Shown piece after piece: positions 50,651-62,059 of a DNA stretch of 64,000 bases (its first letter is position 1; the number at the start of each line of letters is the position of its first letter). The position numbers and the translations under genes were made by a program. Origin of the DNA: Pegea sp. RAD2-039 (taxonomy: Eukaryota; Chordata; Thaliacea; Salpida; Salpidae); contig JAQGEQ010000332.1 in the NCBI GenBank assembly GCA_034620365.1, positions 248,001-312,000 on the forward strand, written 5' to 3'. The notes beneath the pieces were generated by a model. It did no database searches. It saw only the letters and a program-made list of their open reading frames with translations, and had not been told where the DNA came from.

Positions 50651-51179
50651 CTCTTTTTTGAAGATCATTGCAAATTAAAATCATGCATTTGAATTGACCG
50701 TTTATAAACAAAATTCAAACAGTCAATTTATATGCAAGATTAATCAATGCCGATTTATAATTAATGTCTTCGTAAAAAAATAAACATTTCGATGCATTAA
50801 CAACAAATAGAACTATTAGTAAAGAACAAACAAACACAAATATAAGAACAAAACAACATTGCAATTTATTATCCACAAACAAAACGCTGCGTAGTCACGT
50901 GCTAATGTTAAAAATTAATAAGATTTGATAATATGAAAAATAGTAATACAAAACAGATATGGTAGTTTAAGCATTTTTAAATGTTAAAATTAAGTATAAA
51001 TGCTGCAAGTTTAGAGCTACTCTGTTACTTAACTATTTAATAAAACAGAAGTAGGTAGATTGTCCTTTGCTTTTATATTTAAATTAAAACTAAAAGATAC
51101 AACTACCAATGCATTAATTACAAAATAAGCTTGAATCTATAAAAAAACTTAAAACATAGAATTTCTTAGATATATGTTT

Positions 51180-51350
51180 TATTTTAAAAAGTCGACTGTA
51201 AGCTGTAATACCTGAAACTGTCCACCTCTGGATGGAAGGTCTAGACAGTTGTAAACCACTTCAAAAAGATATGCTGGCATCAATCAGCCCATTAGTAATT
51301 ATGCCAAACAGTAGGATATCATCAATATGAGCAAAAGTTCTGAATCTTTA
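51180..51350 (-). pseudogene. Possible reverse-transcriptase relic with an IDDILLFG motif
   Basis: One minus-strand frame reads FAHIDDILLFG at about 51303-51335, resembling the RT catalytic [YF]xDD box and its following hydrophobic strand. The surrounding frame has a stop and nothing else diagnostic. It could be the separated 3' part of the LINE at 52.4 kb or an unrelated element, or chance. Confidence 0.25.
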
Positions 51351-51719
51351 GTAAGTAAAAAATATCAAATAATGCATACCAACTCTATCTAAAAAGAACA
51401 TAAAAAAAACAATTCAGAAAAAACAGAATAATGTTTTCCCTTACTTTATATGAATATTATGAATTTTCATATTATTTTCTTATTGTTTATAATTATTTCT
51501 ATATTCAGGCTGCTAATGTAAAACTTCATCTTTTCAATTGTAAGCAATTATCTGACCTGTAGAAATAACAATAAATGATATGACGGTGAATTAAAAATTA
51601 GATGTTTGTGAAACTCTTTTATAAAATTCAATTGATTTGACCAATATTTACTTAAAAAAGCTAAAAGCTTTCATAAATTATTATTAGTTTAATTAGTGAA
51701 CTCAGTCGAATTCATTGTA

Positions 51720-52180
51720 GGAGAATTAAAAGGTAGTTGTTTACATTTAATTATGTAAGCTTTATAAAGCAAGTAAACCTGGTAAATGAATGTTTAGTTT
51801 TTACATCAAAGATAAAAAACTATGAGGAAAACACTATGAGATCATTTGATGAGTGAAAATTATTCAGACATACACTTTAGAAACATTAACATAAAACTCA
51901 ATTACTTGTTAGGAGTTTACAAGTAATTAAGACTTATAAAAATTTCCCCAATTTTTTTTCATTTAAAACAATTGCTTGAAAAATAAACTATCATCAACTC
52001 ACTAAATTAGTTCTTCTTTTCGATTTTGTCTTTTCATATAGACTGCAATTAGTTTCAATTTGTTTTTACTTCCACCTCATTCAATGCAAGCTTTATAAAG
52101 CAAGTAAATCTGGTATGTGATTGTTAAGATTATACTTTAAAGATAAGAAAACGTAGGAACTATGACAGATAGCTACAAGC
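51720..52180 (+). repeat. Short direct repeat pair
   Basis: 'GCTTTATAAAGCAAGTAAA.CTGGTA' occurs at about 51770 and 52090, each followed by similar sequence for about 80 bp. The flanking 50.3-52.4 kb DNA is otherwise unassigned. Confidence 0.45.
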
Positions 52181-52430
52181 TTATAGATGATTTAACTTTA
52201 TTCTAGTATAACCCGTATGTAGAGAAATAATTTGAATCTGTAAAAGCAGCCTAAAAACAATAAATAATTAAAAACTTTGGTCTTTATTGGTCAGAACAAG
52301 TATATAGTAGAAACTAACAACTTGCAAGTTATCAAATCATCTAATGGTTACCTCAATTTGTACATATCACTGAAACATTTAATCTTGAGATCTTGAAGCT
52401 TGTAATCCTTCTACTCAATTACACCATCAA

Positions 52431-54430
52431 TTATCTTGGATTTATTGCTCTGAAAAAAATATTAACAGTAACGAGATTAGTATTTAGGACAGAATCAAAC
52501 GCTTTAGCAAAATCGAGATATATGATGTCACAGGGAGTGTTACTTTCGTAATTGGATGTAAGCTCATTATGAAAAGTGAGATGTTGAGTTAGGGAAGATC
52601 TCTGTTTCAAAAAGCCATGCTGGACATCAGATATTAGATGGTGCTGCATCCAATGATTGGTCATATGATTGTGAATGATATGCTCTTGAGTTCTGCAGAT
52701 AACTGAAGTCAGCGAAACTGGTCTGTAGTTAAGTGCAATGTTTCTGGGACCGTTTTTATGAATTGGAGTAATAATAGCTTTCTTCCAAATTAGTGGAACT
52801 CTTCCTTGCCTCAGAGTCATGTTAAAAAAAAGTGATAAAGTTAGTGATAAAGATGAAGTAGTTTTTCTTAAGCTGGAATCTGATCTGGGGTGTTGGAAAC
52901 TGATGATTTTAAAGAAGAAATAGCCGTAGATACCATATTGACCGTTATGTCAAGAACTACCATCTAAGAAACATTTGTAAGAATGTCGGAGTAGGAGAGA
53001 GAAGGAGTATTGCCATCATCGGTTATAAAAACGCTATTTAATTGATTGTTTAGCAACTCAGCTTTATTTTCTAGTTCCATCACATTCTGTTCACTGTTAT
53101 CAAGTAAGGGAGGTATTTGAGATCTCGCCTTAAGCTTGCAATTTATGAAACCCAAAAAACGTTTTCTGCCAAGGTGAAGATAAAAATGCACTTTTTTTCC
53201 TAAATAGAAATAGATTTATTGTAAACTATACAAAAATCTTTGTACAGAGATTTGATGTAAGGGTCTGTTTTAGTTTGTTTGTATAGGAGGTTTTTTAAAT
53301 GTTGTAAATTCTTTAAATTTTTGGGCAAATGTGGTTTTTGTTGGCTCTATAGAAAGGTATGAAGTTTTCGATTGACTCTTTAACGATGTTAGTAAACCTT
53401 GAGTAAATATTATTGATGTCTTCGGAAGAGTTGAAAACAGAAATCCAGTCAACATCTGATAGAAACTTGTTAATACCGTTATAATTTCCACAGTAAATAG
53501 ACTAAAGTAATTTCGCTTGAAGTTTTAGTGTTCATAAAAAAAGTTTGGTGGAGCTTGAATTTAATCATATTGTGATCGCATGTCAAAGCGAAAGGTTCTT
53601 TTTTATGAACGTAGATAATTTTCTCGGGTTTTGATGTGATAAGAAGATCCAAATTATTACCACTAATTTGGGTCAGAAAAGTAACCATCTGGGATAAAGT
53701 GTTGGCATTGAGGAAGCTTACAAAGGCATGACTTTGAAAAGGTGAATTAGTATTATCGCTATCTAAGTTAAACGATTTTCCAGTAAATGGTAAATTCGGG
53801 TTTGTCAAATCAATTTTACCAAAAATAAAATCTCCCAAAATGTATAACTCAGGACACACAACATTCTTCAGAGCCTTCAATAAGGCCTTAACAGTATCCT
53901 CATCATTAGTTTTAGAGGGTGGTAGGTAGGTTAAAACGAGAAAAATTGGACTTTGAGTAATGAAAATCAAAGGCGATTATCGCAAACCCTGGAAAATTAA
54001 TGGGATCGATCTGAATTCTAAAGATCTTTGGTGCAAGCGATATTTTGTAAATTACGCAAACACCGCCGCCTCTATCATACAGTCTATCACAATGCAAAAC
54101 ACAAAAAAGATTATCGTTAACCAGAAAAGAATCAGGATAAAACGGTTTCAACCAAGTTTCAGTAATACAAACAACTGTGAACACTTGGGAATGCAAAAAA
54201 GCTTTCAATTGAAAAATTGTGTTAATAATCGACCTTGCGTTGAAGAACATACCTAATGTGATAGAAGATTTGTCTTCTTGATGCTTGTGAGATTTGATGA
54301 TGGGCTTCTGTAAATTGATATCTTGGGTATTAATAATTGTGTCCGGAGAGAGTTTGAAAAAAAAAGATGTGGGCCCAGTGATTATTTGCCACTTCCGTTT
54401 TTTGAAAAAAATCTTGACAAATCTCAAGAC
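52431..54430 (-). pseudogene. LINE ORF2 remnant: endonuclease plus N-terminal reverse transcriptase
   Basis: Three shifted frames. The endonuclease (54350-53500) shows FNARSI, CITETWL (catalytic Glu kept), CDR..DRGGGVCV, LGDF with Ile where Asn is normal (GDFN), NNLDLLIT and CDH (usually SDH). The RT part (about 52830-52440) shows WKKAIITPIHKNG, NYRPVSLTS, QHGFLKQRSS and YLDFAKAFDSV, then ends without motif C. Together these place the element in the Jockey/CR1/L2 group. The changed GDFN residue, the frameshifts and the missing catalytic motif C make it inactive. Confidence 0.8.
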
Positions 54431-55365
54431 CCATGGTTGACCTCAGACTTTGTATTTGAAATCAGTTGGTTGTTTCTTCTGATTTCGGTTATACGCTTCT
54501 TTTAGAAGACGCTTTTTTTCTAAGCGATCTTCTTCACACATATCATGTGCTACTCTTATGCGATAAAATTTTTTCTCAAGCTTTAGCTTATACAGCTTGG
54601 CAAATAACTTGCGTTTGTTCCAACTTTCCTGAATGAACACTTATAAAGGTCTTTGATGATCTGAGCTTTTTGCTCCGTCTAGTGATTGATACCTTTGGAA
54701 TGTCCACAAAATCAAGGCTTTGAGAGCACATTTGAATAAAAAACTCACTATCATCATCTTTTTCAGTCTCAGAGACATTAAAGGTGATGACATTGTTTTC
54801 TCTGTCCTCACGGTCTACAGTGAGTTTTTTGTTCGTGTCGGTGACCTTCTTGGCGAGAAGCTGCACCATGTTAGCATTTTTGTCATAATCGGGATCACCG
54901 ACCACCGAGGCCAATGTGACTTGTTTCTTTGTAGAGGCATTCAGTTCGTCCATTGATTTGGACAAACTGGATACCTTCTCGTCAATCTTGTCAACATCTT
55001 TGGCAATTTCCAATTTACATTTTTCTTATTCAGCAGATACCGATTTGCTAATATCTGATAATAGGTTTCCATCAGAATTGACTGAAGCAGCTGTTGGTTC
55101 CATGGTTCTACATTTAATGCAAAACCATTTAAATCCCATTTGCTTCGTCTGGGTTTTATTAAATATATCAGATAATTTTTTGCTCACATCACTACCGGTG
55201 ACATGAAAGCAGGGGAGACATTTGAAGCATTCTTTTACCGAATCTTCACCGGAGCAAACTTTATTGCAGGATTGGCAATTGCAATCTTGCTTTGATGAAG
55301 TCGGTTTTCTGTTTTTTTCTATACAGAAGACCGTAAGGTCTTGACACTTTTATGTGAATCCACCA
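54350..55365 (-). pseudogene. LINE ORF1 remnant with PHD-like zinc finger and coiled coil
   Basis: It starts at an ATG near 55362 (MVDSHKS; the same start is kept in the 61.97 kb fragment), with an early TAG and a frameshift before the zinc finger. Around 55290-55110 lies a C-x2-C...C-x2-C...H...WFC-x2-C pattern (CNCQSC, CFKCLPC, FH, WFCIKC), as in PHD-finger ORF1 proteins. An in-frame TAA at about 55027 separates it from a coiled-coil region (55013-54588: LSKSMDELN) and an NNVITFNVSE segment typical of CR1 ORF1. The C-terminal DF-YKV-RGQPW box follows near 54440. Normally it binds element RNA; here it is broken. Confidence 0.7.
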
Positions 55366-55499
55366 TAGCTTTCATAAAAGATTTTTACTGTCACCAATCA
55401 CAGTATAAATTTATTATTCAAATCACCTCCGATGAATAACTATATCACTACTTATAACCACTTATTCTAATAGAATATAACCTACAACTTGAAACTTTT

Positions 55500-57040
55500 T
55501 CGAAGAGAATGGAAAACTCCAATTAAAACTTATTTTTTTTTAAGTTTTATAAATATTTTGTTTATTTATATAAATAATGGTTTGTATAAATGAGTTAAAT
55601 TTAGGTTTCAGCTCATTAACAGAGTATATATATCTTTTAGAATTAGTTATTTACTACTACCTTCAGAATGGTTAGTGCAACCATAATTTATTTCAAAAGT
55701 AAAGTAGAACTAACAACTTGTACTAATGACTGATTAAGTTGAATTGGTATATAGCAAAAATATTTACGATTGTGCAGCTGAAATGTAAGGATTAGAAAGC
55801 TAATCACTGTTAATCATTAAAGTGATATATTTCAAATAAATTTATCAGTTTAGTGCTTAAGCTTTCTTTTCTGAAAAATTATTGTTTTTTAACCCGAGAT
55901 TACTTAAGGAGTTTTAATCAGCTAATTAAGATATTGATTTTTTTAAGGTCCTAATTTTTATTTAACATCAAAATATTAGTGATTAAATTAGTTTAATTTT
56001 CTTTATTCTATGATGTAAATTTTTGTTGAAGGATCCAACTATTAATATAAATCGATTTCTCATGTCTTGGAAAAAGCGGTATTTCATTAGCTTTCGTTTT
56101 TTTTTAAATGTCAAATTTATAAAAGAAATAAACACTTTTTTCTTCTAAAACGAATTTTTTTATGTGTAAAATTTGAGACTATTTTACAATTAGAAAATAA
56201 AAAAATATATAAAAAATCGTTTTTATTGTATTGGATTTATACTTTCCTCGATAATTTTTTTTAGTTAAGTAAAATTTGGATTCAAGTTGTATGAGTATTT
56301 TTCACTTTATTCACTTTATTCATTTTCTAATCCGTTACCTGATCTAGTTCTCAATCAATTAATCAATTTCTAATCAATATGGATTACTTTAATTTTTGTC
56401 TACTTTAATAAGGAGTTTTATTTATTATACCCTTTGCAGCCAAATAAATATATTTTTAAATTAGAATAATGCGCTTGATCATCAAAGACATAACAAAACA
56501 TTAGTATAATGTTATTTTTTTTTAATTTAACTGCCAATGATTTACAGCAAAATAAGAATAATAAGTAATAAATCATATAGTTGTTCTTAAATTATAAAAA
56601 ATATTAGAAATTCGATAACCTATTCAACACCAATTAAAAGTCATTATCAATATATTAAATGAATGAGTTAAATGCTTTTAATAAATTAAATATATTCATG
56701 GATGTGTAAGTTTATAAGGTTTTCAAATATATTTAGTTTTAAAATTTTTTTATACTTTAAGAATGTCTGCTAGTTACAAAATAACTATTTGTAAAACAGC
56801 CGTACTATTTTGGAGTTTTTCCTACCTACTAGTATTTATTTCATTGTTGGAAACATATTTAATGAAAAATTTAGTTTTTCTTAGTTTATTTAAAAATCAT
56901 CATTAACAATTTTCTTCATTAGTGAAAAAGCTACGTTTTCTGAAGAGGCTTTTTGGCTTTGATTTCAAATGCATAATCCATTATTACTATTGAAATATTT
57001 ATTAGTTTTGTAATTTAATTGTAAAAATTTTTTATTTATT
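55500..57040. other. AT-rich stretch, nothing recognised
   Basis: No gene, RNA or repeat relation supported. Confidence 0.4.
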
Positions 57041-57044
57041 TCGT

Positions 57045-57475
57045 ATATTAATTGAAAAAGTAGGGTGCTTTAAGAGAGCACCTCTCGTAACACACAATCT
57101 CACATAAAACAATTATTAAATTAGAAATATAGAAAGAAAATCATTTAACACATGGTATTTCAGTAGTCCTCAAAACACATAAAATAAAATATTTACAGAC
57201 AATGTGAATAACAAAAAAAATAAAAAGGAAAAAATTTTTTTATCGAAAATTGTGTCAAAGATAAAACGGTTCGACTTTTGTTTCAACAACAAGAGTGATT
57301 CTGACATGATGATGTCTGATAGCAGCTGGTTTGAAGTACTAATTGTACGAAATGAGAACGAATTTGCTCTGATTACTTTACTAGAAGCTATGGGCCAATT
57401 AAGATCTAATGTATATCGTCAAAGGTGTAACTTGAGAATAAAATTAATGATAAAGAGAATATTAAATTGAATGGC
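57045..57475 (+). repeat. R2 repeat copy 3
   Basis: It begins with AGGGTGCTTTAAGAGAGCACC, a perfect-looking short hairpin, and includes the CACATGGTATTTCA.TAGTCC block. It also has an open frame (57204-57470, no credible ATG start) whose SDMMMSDSSWFEVLIV...NEFALI matches frames in copies 2 and 4. It ends after GTGTAACTTGAGAATAAAATT. Confidence 0.65.
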
Positions 57476-57599
57476 AACTAAAACAAAAAAACGTTTTAAC
57501 GTTAATTAAAGTAAAACTACAACCAATTATCTCATTTAAATGTAATTTAGGTTTTATTAAATCATTTTTGTTGTAACTGTTGTGTAAAATATAAATAGT

Positions 57600-59475
57600 T
57601 TTCAATTCTGTTGAGTTGTTGTTCTTATTAAAAAGCTTGTATAAGCATTTGTGGAAACTTAATTATCATACATATTCTGTTTCAGATTCATTTAACAAGT
57701 TTTGTAGAAAGCATACAAAAGTGATCTTTAATCTAAATTAAGTTTCCTTTTATAAATCAATATAAATAAACAGATAACATTTATATGAAAATGTTTACTC
57801 CAAATTAACTATAACATTTTTATGACTTTTAAAATTATGGAAATTTATAATTCGTTGAAGTAATAGTCATAGCAGTAATGCCCTTTGAAAAAACAATGCA
57901 GCATAATTATATCAATAGATAAACATACATGAATAAAAGCAGTATAAAGTAATATTTTAATTTCAAAATAAACTTAAAATATTTTATTTATTTCATTGTT
58001 CAAATTTGCACTAAGTGAATTATTTAAACTTTAGAAACGCCATTTTAGTTAAAATTTAATTATTTTGTATTCTTCTAAATAAGCCGTGTTAGGTTTCACG
58101 TTGTCATATGTTAATAATCTTTTCCTAAAAGCTGTTTTTATTTTTAAAATTATGGTAATGATTTTAAATTTTAAAATTTTTCATTTATATTATGCAGAGT
58201 TATTATTGTATGCCGACTGCTGTTTCGTTTCATTTCTTAGTCAAATCTTTCTCTCCATGTGGTCTAAAACGATTGGTTTTTGTCTTTGTTAAAGTGAATA
58301 TGTTATATAGTCGTTTTGTTTAATCTCTTATGGTACAAATATTTAATGTTGATCTTAAAAGTTTCCCTAAATGTCACTTATTAAAATCCAAGTTGATATT
58401 AAAGGATGGGACGTTTATTTATTAAAATAAATGTGAAGGAGGGTGCCTAAAGAGAGCATCTCTCGCTAACACACATTATCACAAATTAGATCTATTTGAC
58501 GTGTAAACGAAAAAGCATATGATAATGAAGAATTGCACAGAATCATAGTATTGTAAAATAGAAAAATTCACAGTTTAGAAATGGCAATGTTGGCGATATT
58601 ATAACAATTCAGCTTTTTCTCGAACAACATAAGTGATTTTGACATGACAATCTCTGATGGCAGATTGTTCTATGTACTGATTGTGCGGCATGAGAAAAAA
58701 ATTAATATGGTTAACGTAGCAGGTGGAGTGGGCTTATTAAGATGTAGTTTATGTCTTCTAAGTTGATATAACTTGAGGGAGGGACTAATGGAGAAAAAGT
58801 CATCAAACTGAAGATCAATTAGGTTGTGAATAATCTTAAAAGGCATAGTTATTTTTTTTAAACAGTTTGATCTTAGTCACCTTGGCAACCTAGTAGTTTT
58901 GACTTAGAGTTTTTATAGGTCTTTTGTGAAGCTCTAAATTCTTTTTAATTCAGTTTAGTTGTGGAAAAATTGTCAATGAAGTTGATGGTGGGAGTTCAAA
59001 GCTTAATCAGTTTATTTATAGATTCTAAATTTGAGTACTTAATGATAATTGATCCAATATTGAAATCCGGTATTGAAAGAAGTTGAAGAAGCATGGTAAA
59101 ACGGCTTGTTGTCGTTTTTCCTCAGAGGAACTATATACTTCACCGAACTTGGGTTTATTTGGCATTCTTGCTTTAAATTGAAAAATAAATCTTATTTGTA
59201 CAGAATAGTTTTTCAATTTTGTTTGATTATAACATCATTGAGAACTTATGAGATTTGATCTCATTTATTACTTCTTATTTATCACTTCAATCATTTCGTC
59301 GACTTCTAAATTCATTTGGAATCTTGTTGCTCACCTCAATAGAACTATTTTCTTGGTGTAATTATTATTTTTAATTCTTTACACAAATATGGGAAAAGAC
59401 CAGAAGAGAAAAATGGTCTCTTTTTGGCATTAGTTTACTTTAAAAAAGTTGTAAACGTTCAGATTGTTTTGTGAA
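57600..59475 (+). repeat. R1 repeat family, copy E (partial, with nested R2)
   Basis: It matches copy B from about 9540 to 11530: the 'CAATAGATAAACATACATG' block (57913), the TTTCTCTCCATGTGGTC block (about 58246), 'GTGGAAAAATTGTCAATGAAG' (about 58961), 'CATTTGGAATCTTGTTGCTC' (about 59310) and an end at 'GTAAACGTTC.GATTGTTT'. The outer half carrying the GGCGCC block is absent. An R2 copy interrupts it at about 58416-58838. Confidence 0.75.
58416..58838 (+). mobile_element. R2 repeat copy 4, nested in R1 copy E
   Basis: The uninterrupted R1 copy B reads ...GGACATTTAAGAGGTATAG..., while copy E reads ...GGGACGTTTA, then about 420 bp of R2, then AAAAGGCATAG. TTTA/TTAA at both edges may be a short target duplication. 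The R2 body carries the GAGGGTGCCTAAAGAGAG hairpin start, the SDGRLFYVLIVRHE-type frame and the GTTGATATAACTTGAGGGAG end. This is the best evidence that R2 is mobile and for its boundaries. Confidence 0.7.
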
Positions 59476-59737
59476 AGCACAATTGAAATCATCAATATAA
59501 TGTTTTGTATAAAAATCTTTTTTTTCCCATCTTCTTGTAATCATAAACTTTAACAATTTATATCTGTAAATTCATATCTCGTATTTGTAATACTTGATTA
59601 TATCTGGCTTATTTATATTTTTTATTTTGCTTCTTAAACCATTATTAAGCTCCATAATTATCACTAAGTCATATATTATATTATAGACCTTAAAGTACAT
59701 TTTTAAATAGTTGAAGCTCAGCAGAATGAAGCTTACT

Positions 59738-59935
59738 TTGAAACTGAGTATTAAATATCAGCTACATATAAAACTGAGTGTGAATCTATTTATCATACGA
59801 ACTGAATTGTGCATCTCAATTACCATTGATACTGAATGTAGCTTTCAAATAGTTTTGAAATTGATATTTGAATCTCAAATACCTTTAAAACTAAAATGTG
59901 GACATTAATTATCTTTGAGATTCAAATTTGAATCA
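59738..59935 (+). repeat. Degenerate ~30-bp tandem repeat, about six units
   Basis: Successive units of 27-31 bp begin with AAACTGA-like sequence followed by an ATCTCAAATA-like core and an ACCTTT-like end. The open frame over it (59711-59908) is a by-product of the near-multiple-of-3 period. Confidence 0.55.
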
Positions 59936-59939
59936 ATTT

Positions 59940-60300
59940 GTTTTATAAGATACAAAAAAAATTAACTTAAGTTTTTCAAAAGGACTTTTGGTTTCAGAAT
60001 TAAAACAAAATTTTAAATTAAACATATTTTAAATACTATCACCGTTAAATCGTGTGTTTACAATCTCAAGGATGATTTCAACATTTGAAACCAACTCATT
60101 CTGACATTTATAGAATGAAATAACAGTCAAAGTAGTATTCAATTTATTCAAGTTATAGGGAAAAACAGTTAAGATCCTCACCTAAATCTATTCTCAACCA
60201 AAAGTTCTTTCATTTTGGAGGAAGAAAGATTAATGGCCATTGAACAAATAAATTCTCAAAAGAAATAGTCTTAAAATTTATTTAAGCAAAAATGATTTGA
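59940..60300. other. AT-rich stretch downstream of the KH gene
   Basis: It contains a minus-strand AATAAA (rc of 60277-60282), 27 nt after the stop of the KH gene: a plausible polyadenylation signal. Nothing else. Confidence 0.5.
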
Positions 60301-60308
60301 TCATGTTT

Positions 60309-61190
60309 TTAGTTGACAGTTAGACACATCAGTTTGATAATTTTCTCAGTGATAATACGTTGAGCCTCACAAACTTTTTTATAATGTCCTGTAAAAAAGA
60401 TAATTTTTGCAAACACAAATAACTTACACTAAAGTTTAGTAATCTAAAAGTTGAAATACATATTCAAGTGAAATGTAATTTATCAGCCCGTTTCATAAAC
60501 ACCAATGCTTCATAAAAATGTCGAAATAACCTTTAATGATCACAGGAAAGTTCCGATTGTCAGTAATGACAATTTTAGTTTCTGATAATTGCTCGATCTC
60601 TTCTAACTGACCTTCGTCATCACCTACTATATGAAAAAGATATCGAAACGGTATAAACTGAAAGGCATATGTGATGGTAGCTGTACGATTTGGAAGATAC
60701 ACAGACCAAGGACTACACCTACAATTTGATATAAAATTGTTAATCAAAAACTAGCTAGTAGAAACTGTTAAAGCTAACCTTAAAAATTTACAGTCACTAT
60801 TGTCTTTTAATATTTTGGTTATTGCATGATCAACATCAAGAGTAGATCCAAATATTTTTGCTGTAAGGCTTCCATATAAGTTGAATGCTCTTATCCATGT
60901 ATTACTCACTTCCATTAGTTGTTTAATGTTATTATCTGTTGAAAAATCTGGTAAAAAGAATAAAATAAAATCATTTAGACAAAACCTCTAAAATCATCAC
61001 CTTTAGTGAAACTGTTTAGAGCTTTTTCACTGGAAAAGGAAACCTCTGCTGTAACAAGACCATTTATTTCAGTTTCTTTTAAGTCCTTGTTAGGAATGTT
61101 AAATGAAGAATCTGGAGGAAGATGAAAAATATCTTCTTCTTGTCCACAAAATTTGTCTCTTGTCAAGATTCCACGGACACATCTAGGCAT
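60309..61190 (-). CDS. Tandem KH-like domain protein with non-canonical GXXG loops (four exons)
   Basis: Exons (minus) are 61190-61001, 60947-60779, 60718-60531 and 60388-60309, with introns of 53, 60 and 142 nt, all GT-AG and phase-consistent; the product is 208 residues. The second KH-like unit (about 139-205) shows the classic order: hydrophobic strand, FHIVG loop, LEEIEQLSETKIVI, VIIKGHYKKVCEAQRIITEKI. The GXXG position reads G152-D-D-E, so the second Gly is gone and two acids fill the loop. The first unit (about 45-117) has IKQLMEVSNTWIRA and LTAKIFGSTLDVDHAITKIL and also lacks GXXG (FSTD at that place). KH domains normally bind single-stranded RNA/DNA through this loop, so a protein-binding role is likelier. 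The last exon is essential: without it the frame runs into the intron and the terminal helix is lost. Confidence 0.8.
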
Positions 61191-61199
61191 CTTTTAGTC

Positions 61200-61840
61200 T
61201 AAGCACTAAAAACAGTAAGATATTTTGAAGAAATTGAATACACGATGTAAGAACAGTTGACAGCGTTGAAGATTTTCAAAATTACGATAATATTTTTTCT
61301 AATCAAAATAAGTAATAACCAATCTTAATTATTATTTAAAAGCATTTACTTAGGGAGTAATAACTAAAAATAGTGGCTTTTCAATGTATACAAAGTTCTA
61401 AGAACTGTAGAAATAAAAATATGATGATTTCACACAAGGCTACAAACAAAAGTCAACAAAATTCATGAATAAGCTAGTCTATCGCTTCCAGAAAATATTT
61501 GAAAAGCAAATATTATTAGCTTCAGTATTTGAAAAACTAGCACTTCACCCAGTATTTAAACCTTGTATAAATGAAAGAAAAACTTTTATCATTTTATAGT
61601 TTTGATGAAGAGCTAAAAGGAAAAAGTTTTGATAGAAGGAAGACTTTTTAAATTATATTTTTCGCTAAACAATCAATCAAACCTTATGGAAAATGATTAG
61701 ACATTGACCAAACTTTGCTTATACAGAAAAAGGGAAATTGAAAACACTTATCTTATAAAAACATTTGTTTAAAAGGTGTTTCTCAAAACTCCAATGAAAT
61801 TGAATTTCTTTTTAAATAATTTTACTCCTTCTATTTGAAT
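61200..61840. other. AT-rich stretch, promoter side of the KH gene
   Basis: Presumably holds the KH gene promoter. No motif can be defended. Confidence 0.3.
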
Positions 61841-61844
61841 AAAT

Positions 61845-62040
61845 TTCAAGTTATAGGTTATCTTCTAATAGAGTAAGTGCTTATAAGTTGTGATATAGTT
61901 ATTCATCGGAAGTGATTTGTAAAGTATATATATACTGTGATTGGTGACAGTAAAAATCTTTTATACAAAATATGGTAGATTCACATAAAAGTGGCAAGAC
62001 CTTACGGTCTACTGTAAAGAAAAATCCTAAAAAACCGAGT
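61845..62040 (+). mobile_element. 5' fragment of the same LINE family
   Basis: It matches the 5' leader of the 52.4-55.5 kb LINE in the opposite orientation ('TATAGTTATTCATCGGA', 'ACTGTGATTGGTGACAGTAA', 'GATTCACATAAAAGTG', 'CAAGACCTTACGGTCT'), including the ORF1 start (ATG at about 61971, MVDSHKSGKT). The match stops near 62040, where the octamer array begins. Only about 190 bp is left. Confidence 0.7.
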
Positions 62041-62059
62041 TTACATTACATCATATTAC

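Larger units (their letters stand above)
52431..55495 (-). mobile_element. CR1/L2-like LINE, 5' end present, 3' half missing
   Basis: A minus-strand non-LTR retrotransposon. From its 5' end: an untranslated leader (about 55495-55370, shared with 61845-61975), ORF1 with a PHD-type zinc finger and coiled coil, then ORF2 with an APE-type endonuclease and the first part of a reverse transcriptase up to motif A (DFAKAFDSV near 52490). Palm motif C, the thumb and the 3' UTR are absent. Several stops and frameshifts make it inactive. Typical LINE copies lose the 5' end; here the 3' end is lost, implying a later deletion or rearrangement. Confidence 0.85.

Noticed and set aside
53960-55206. Plus-strand frames at 53960-54256, 54323-54505, 54720-54956 and 54916-55206
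   Set aside because: They lie antisense to the LINE ORF1/ORF2 remnants, which have clear protein signatures on the minus strand.
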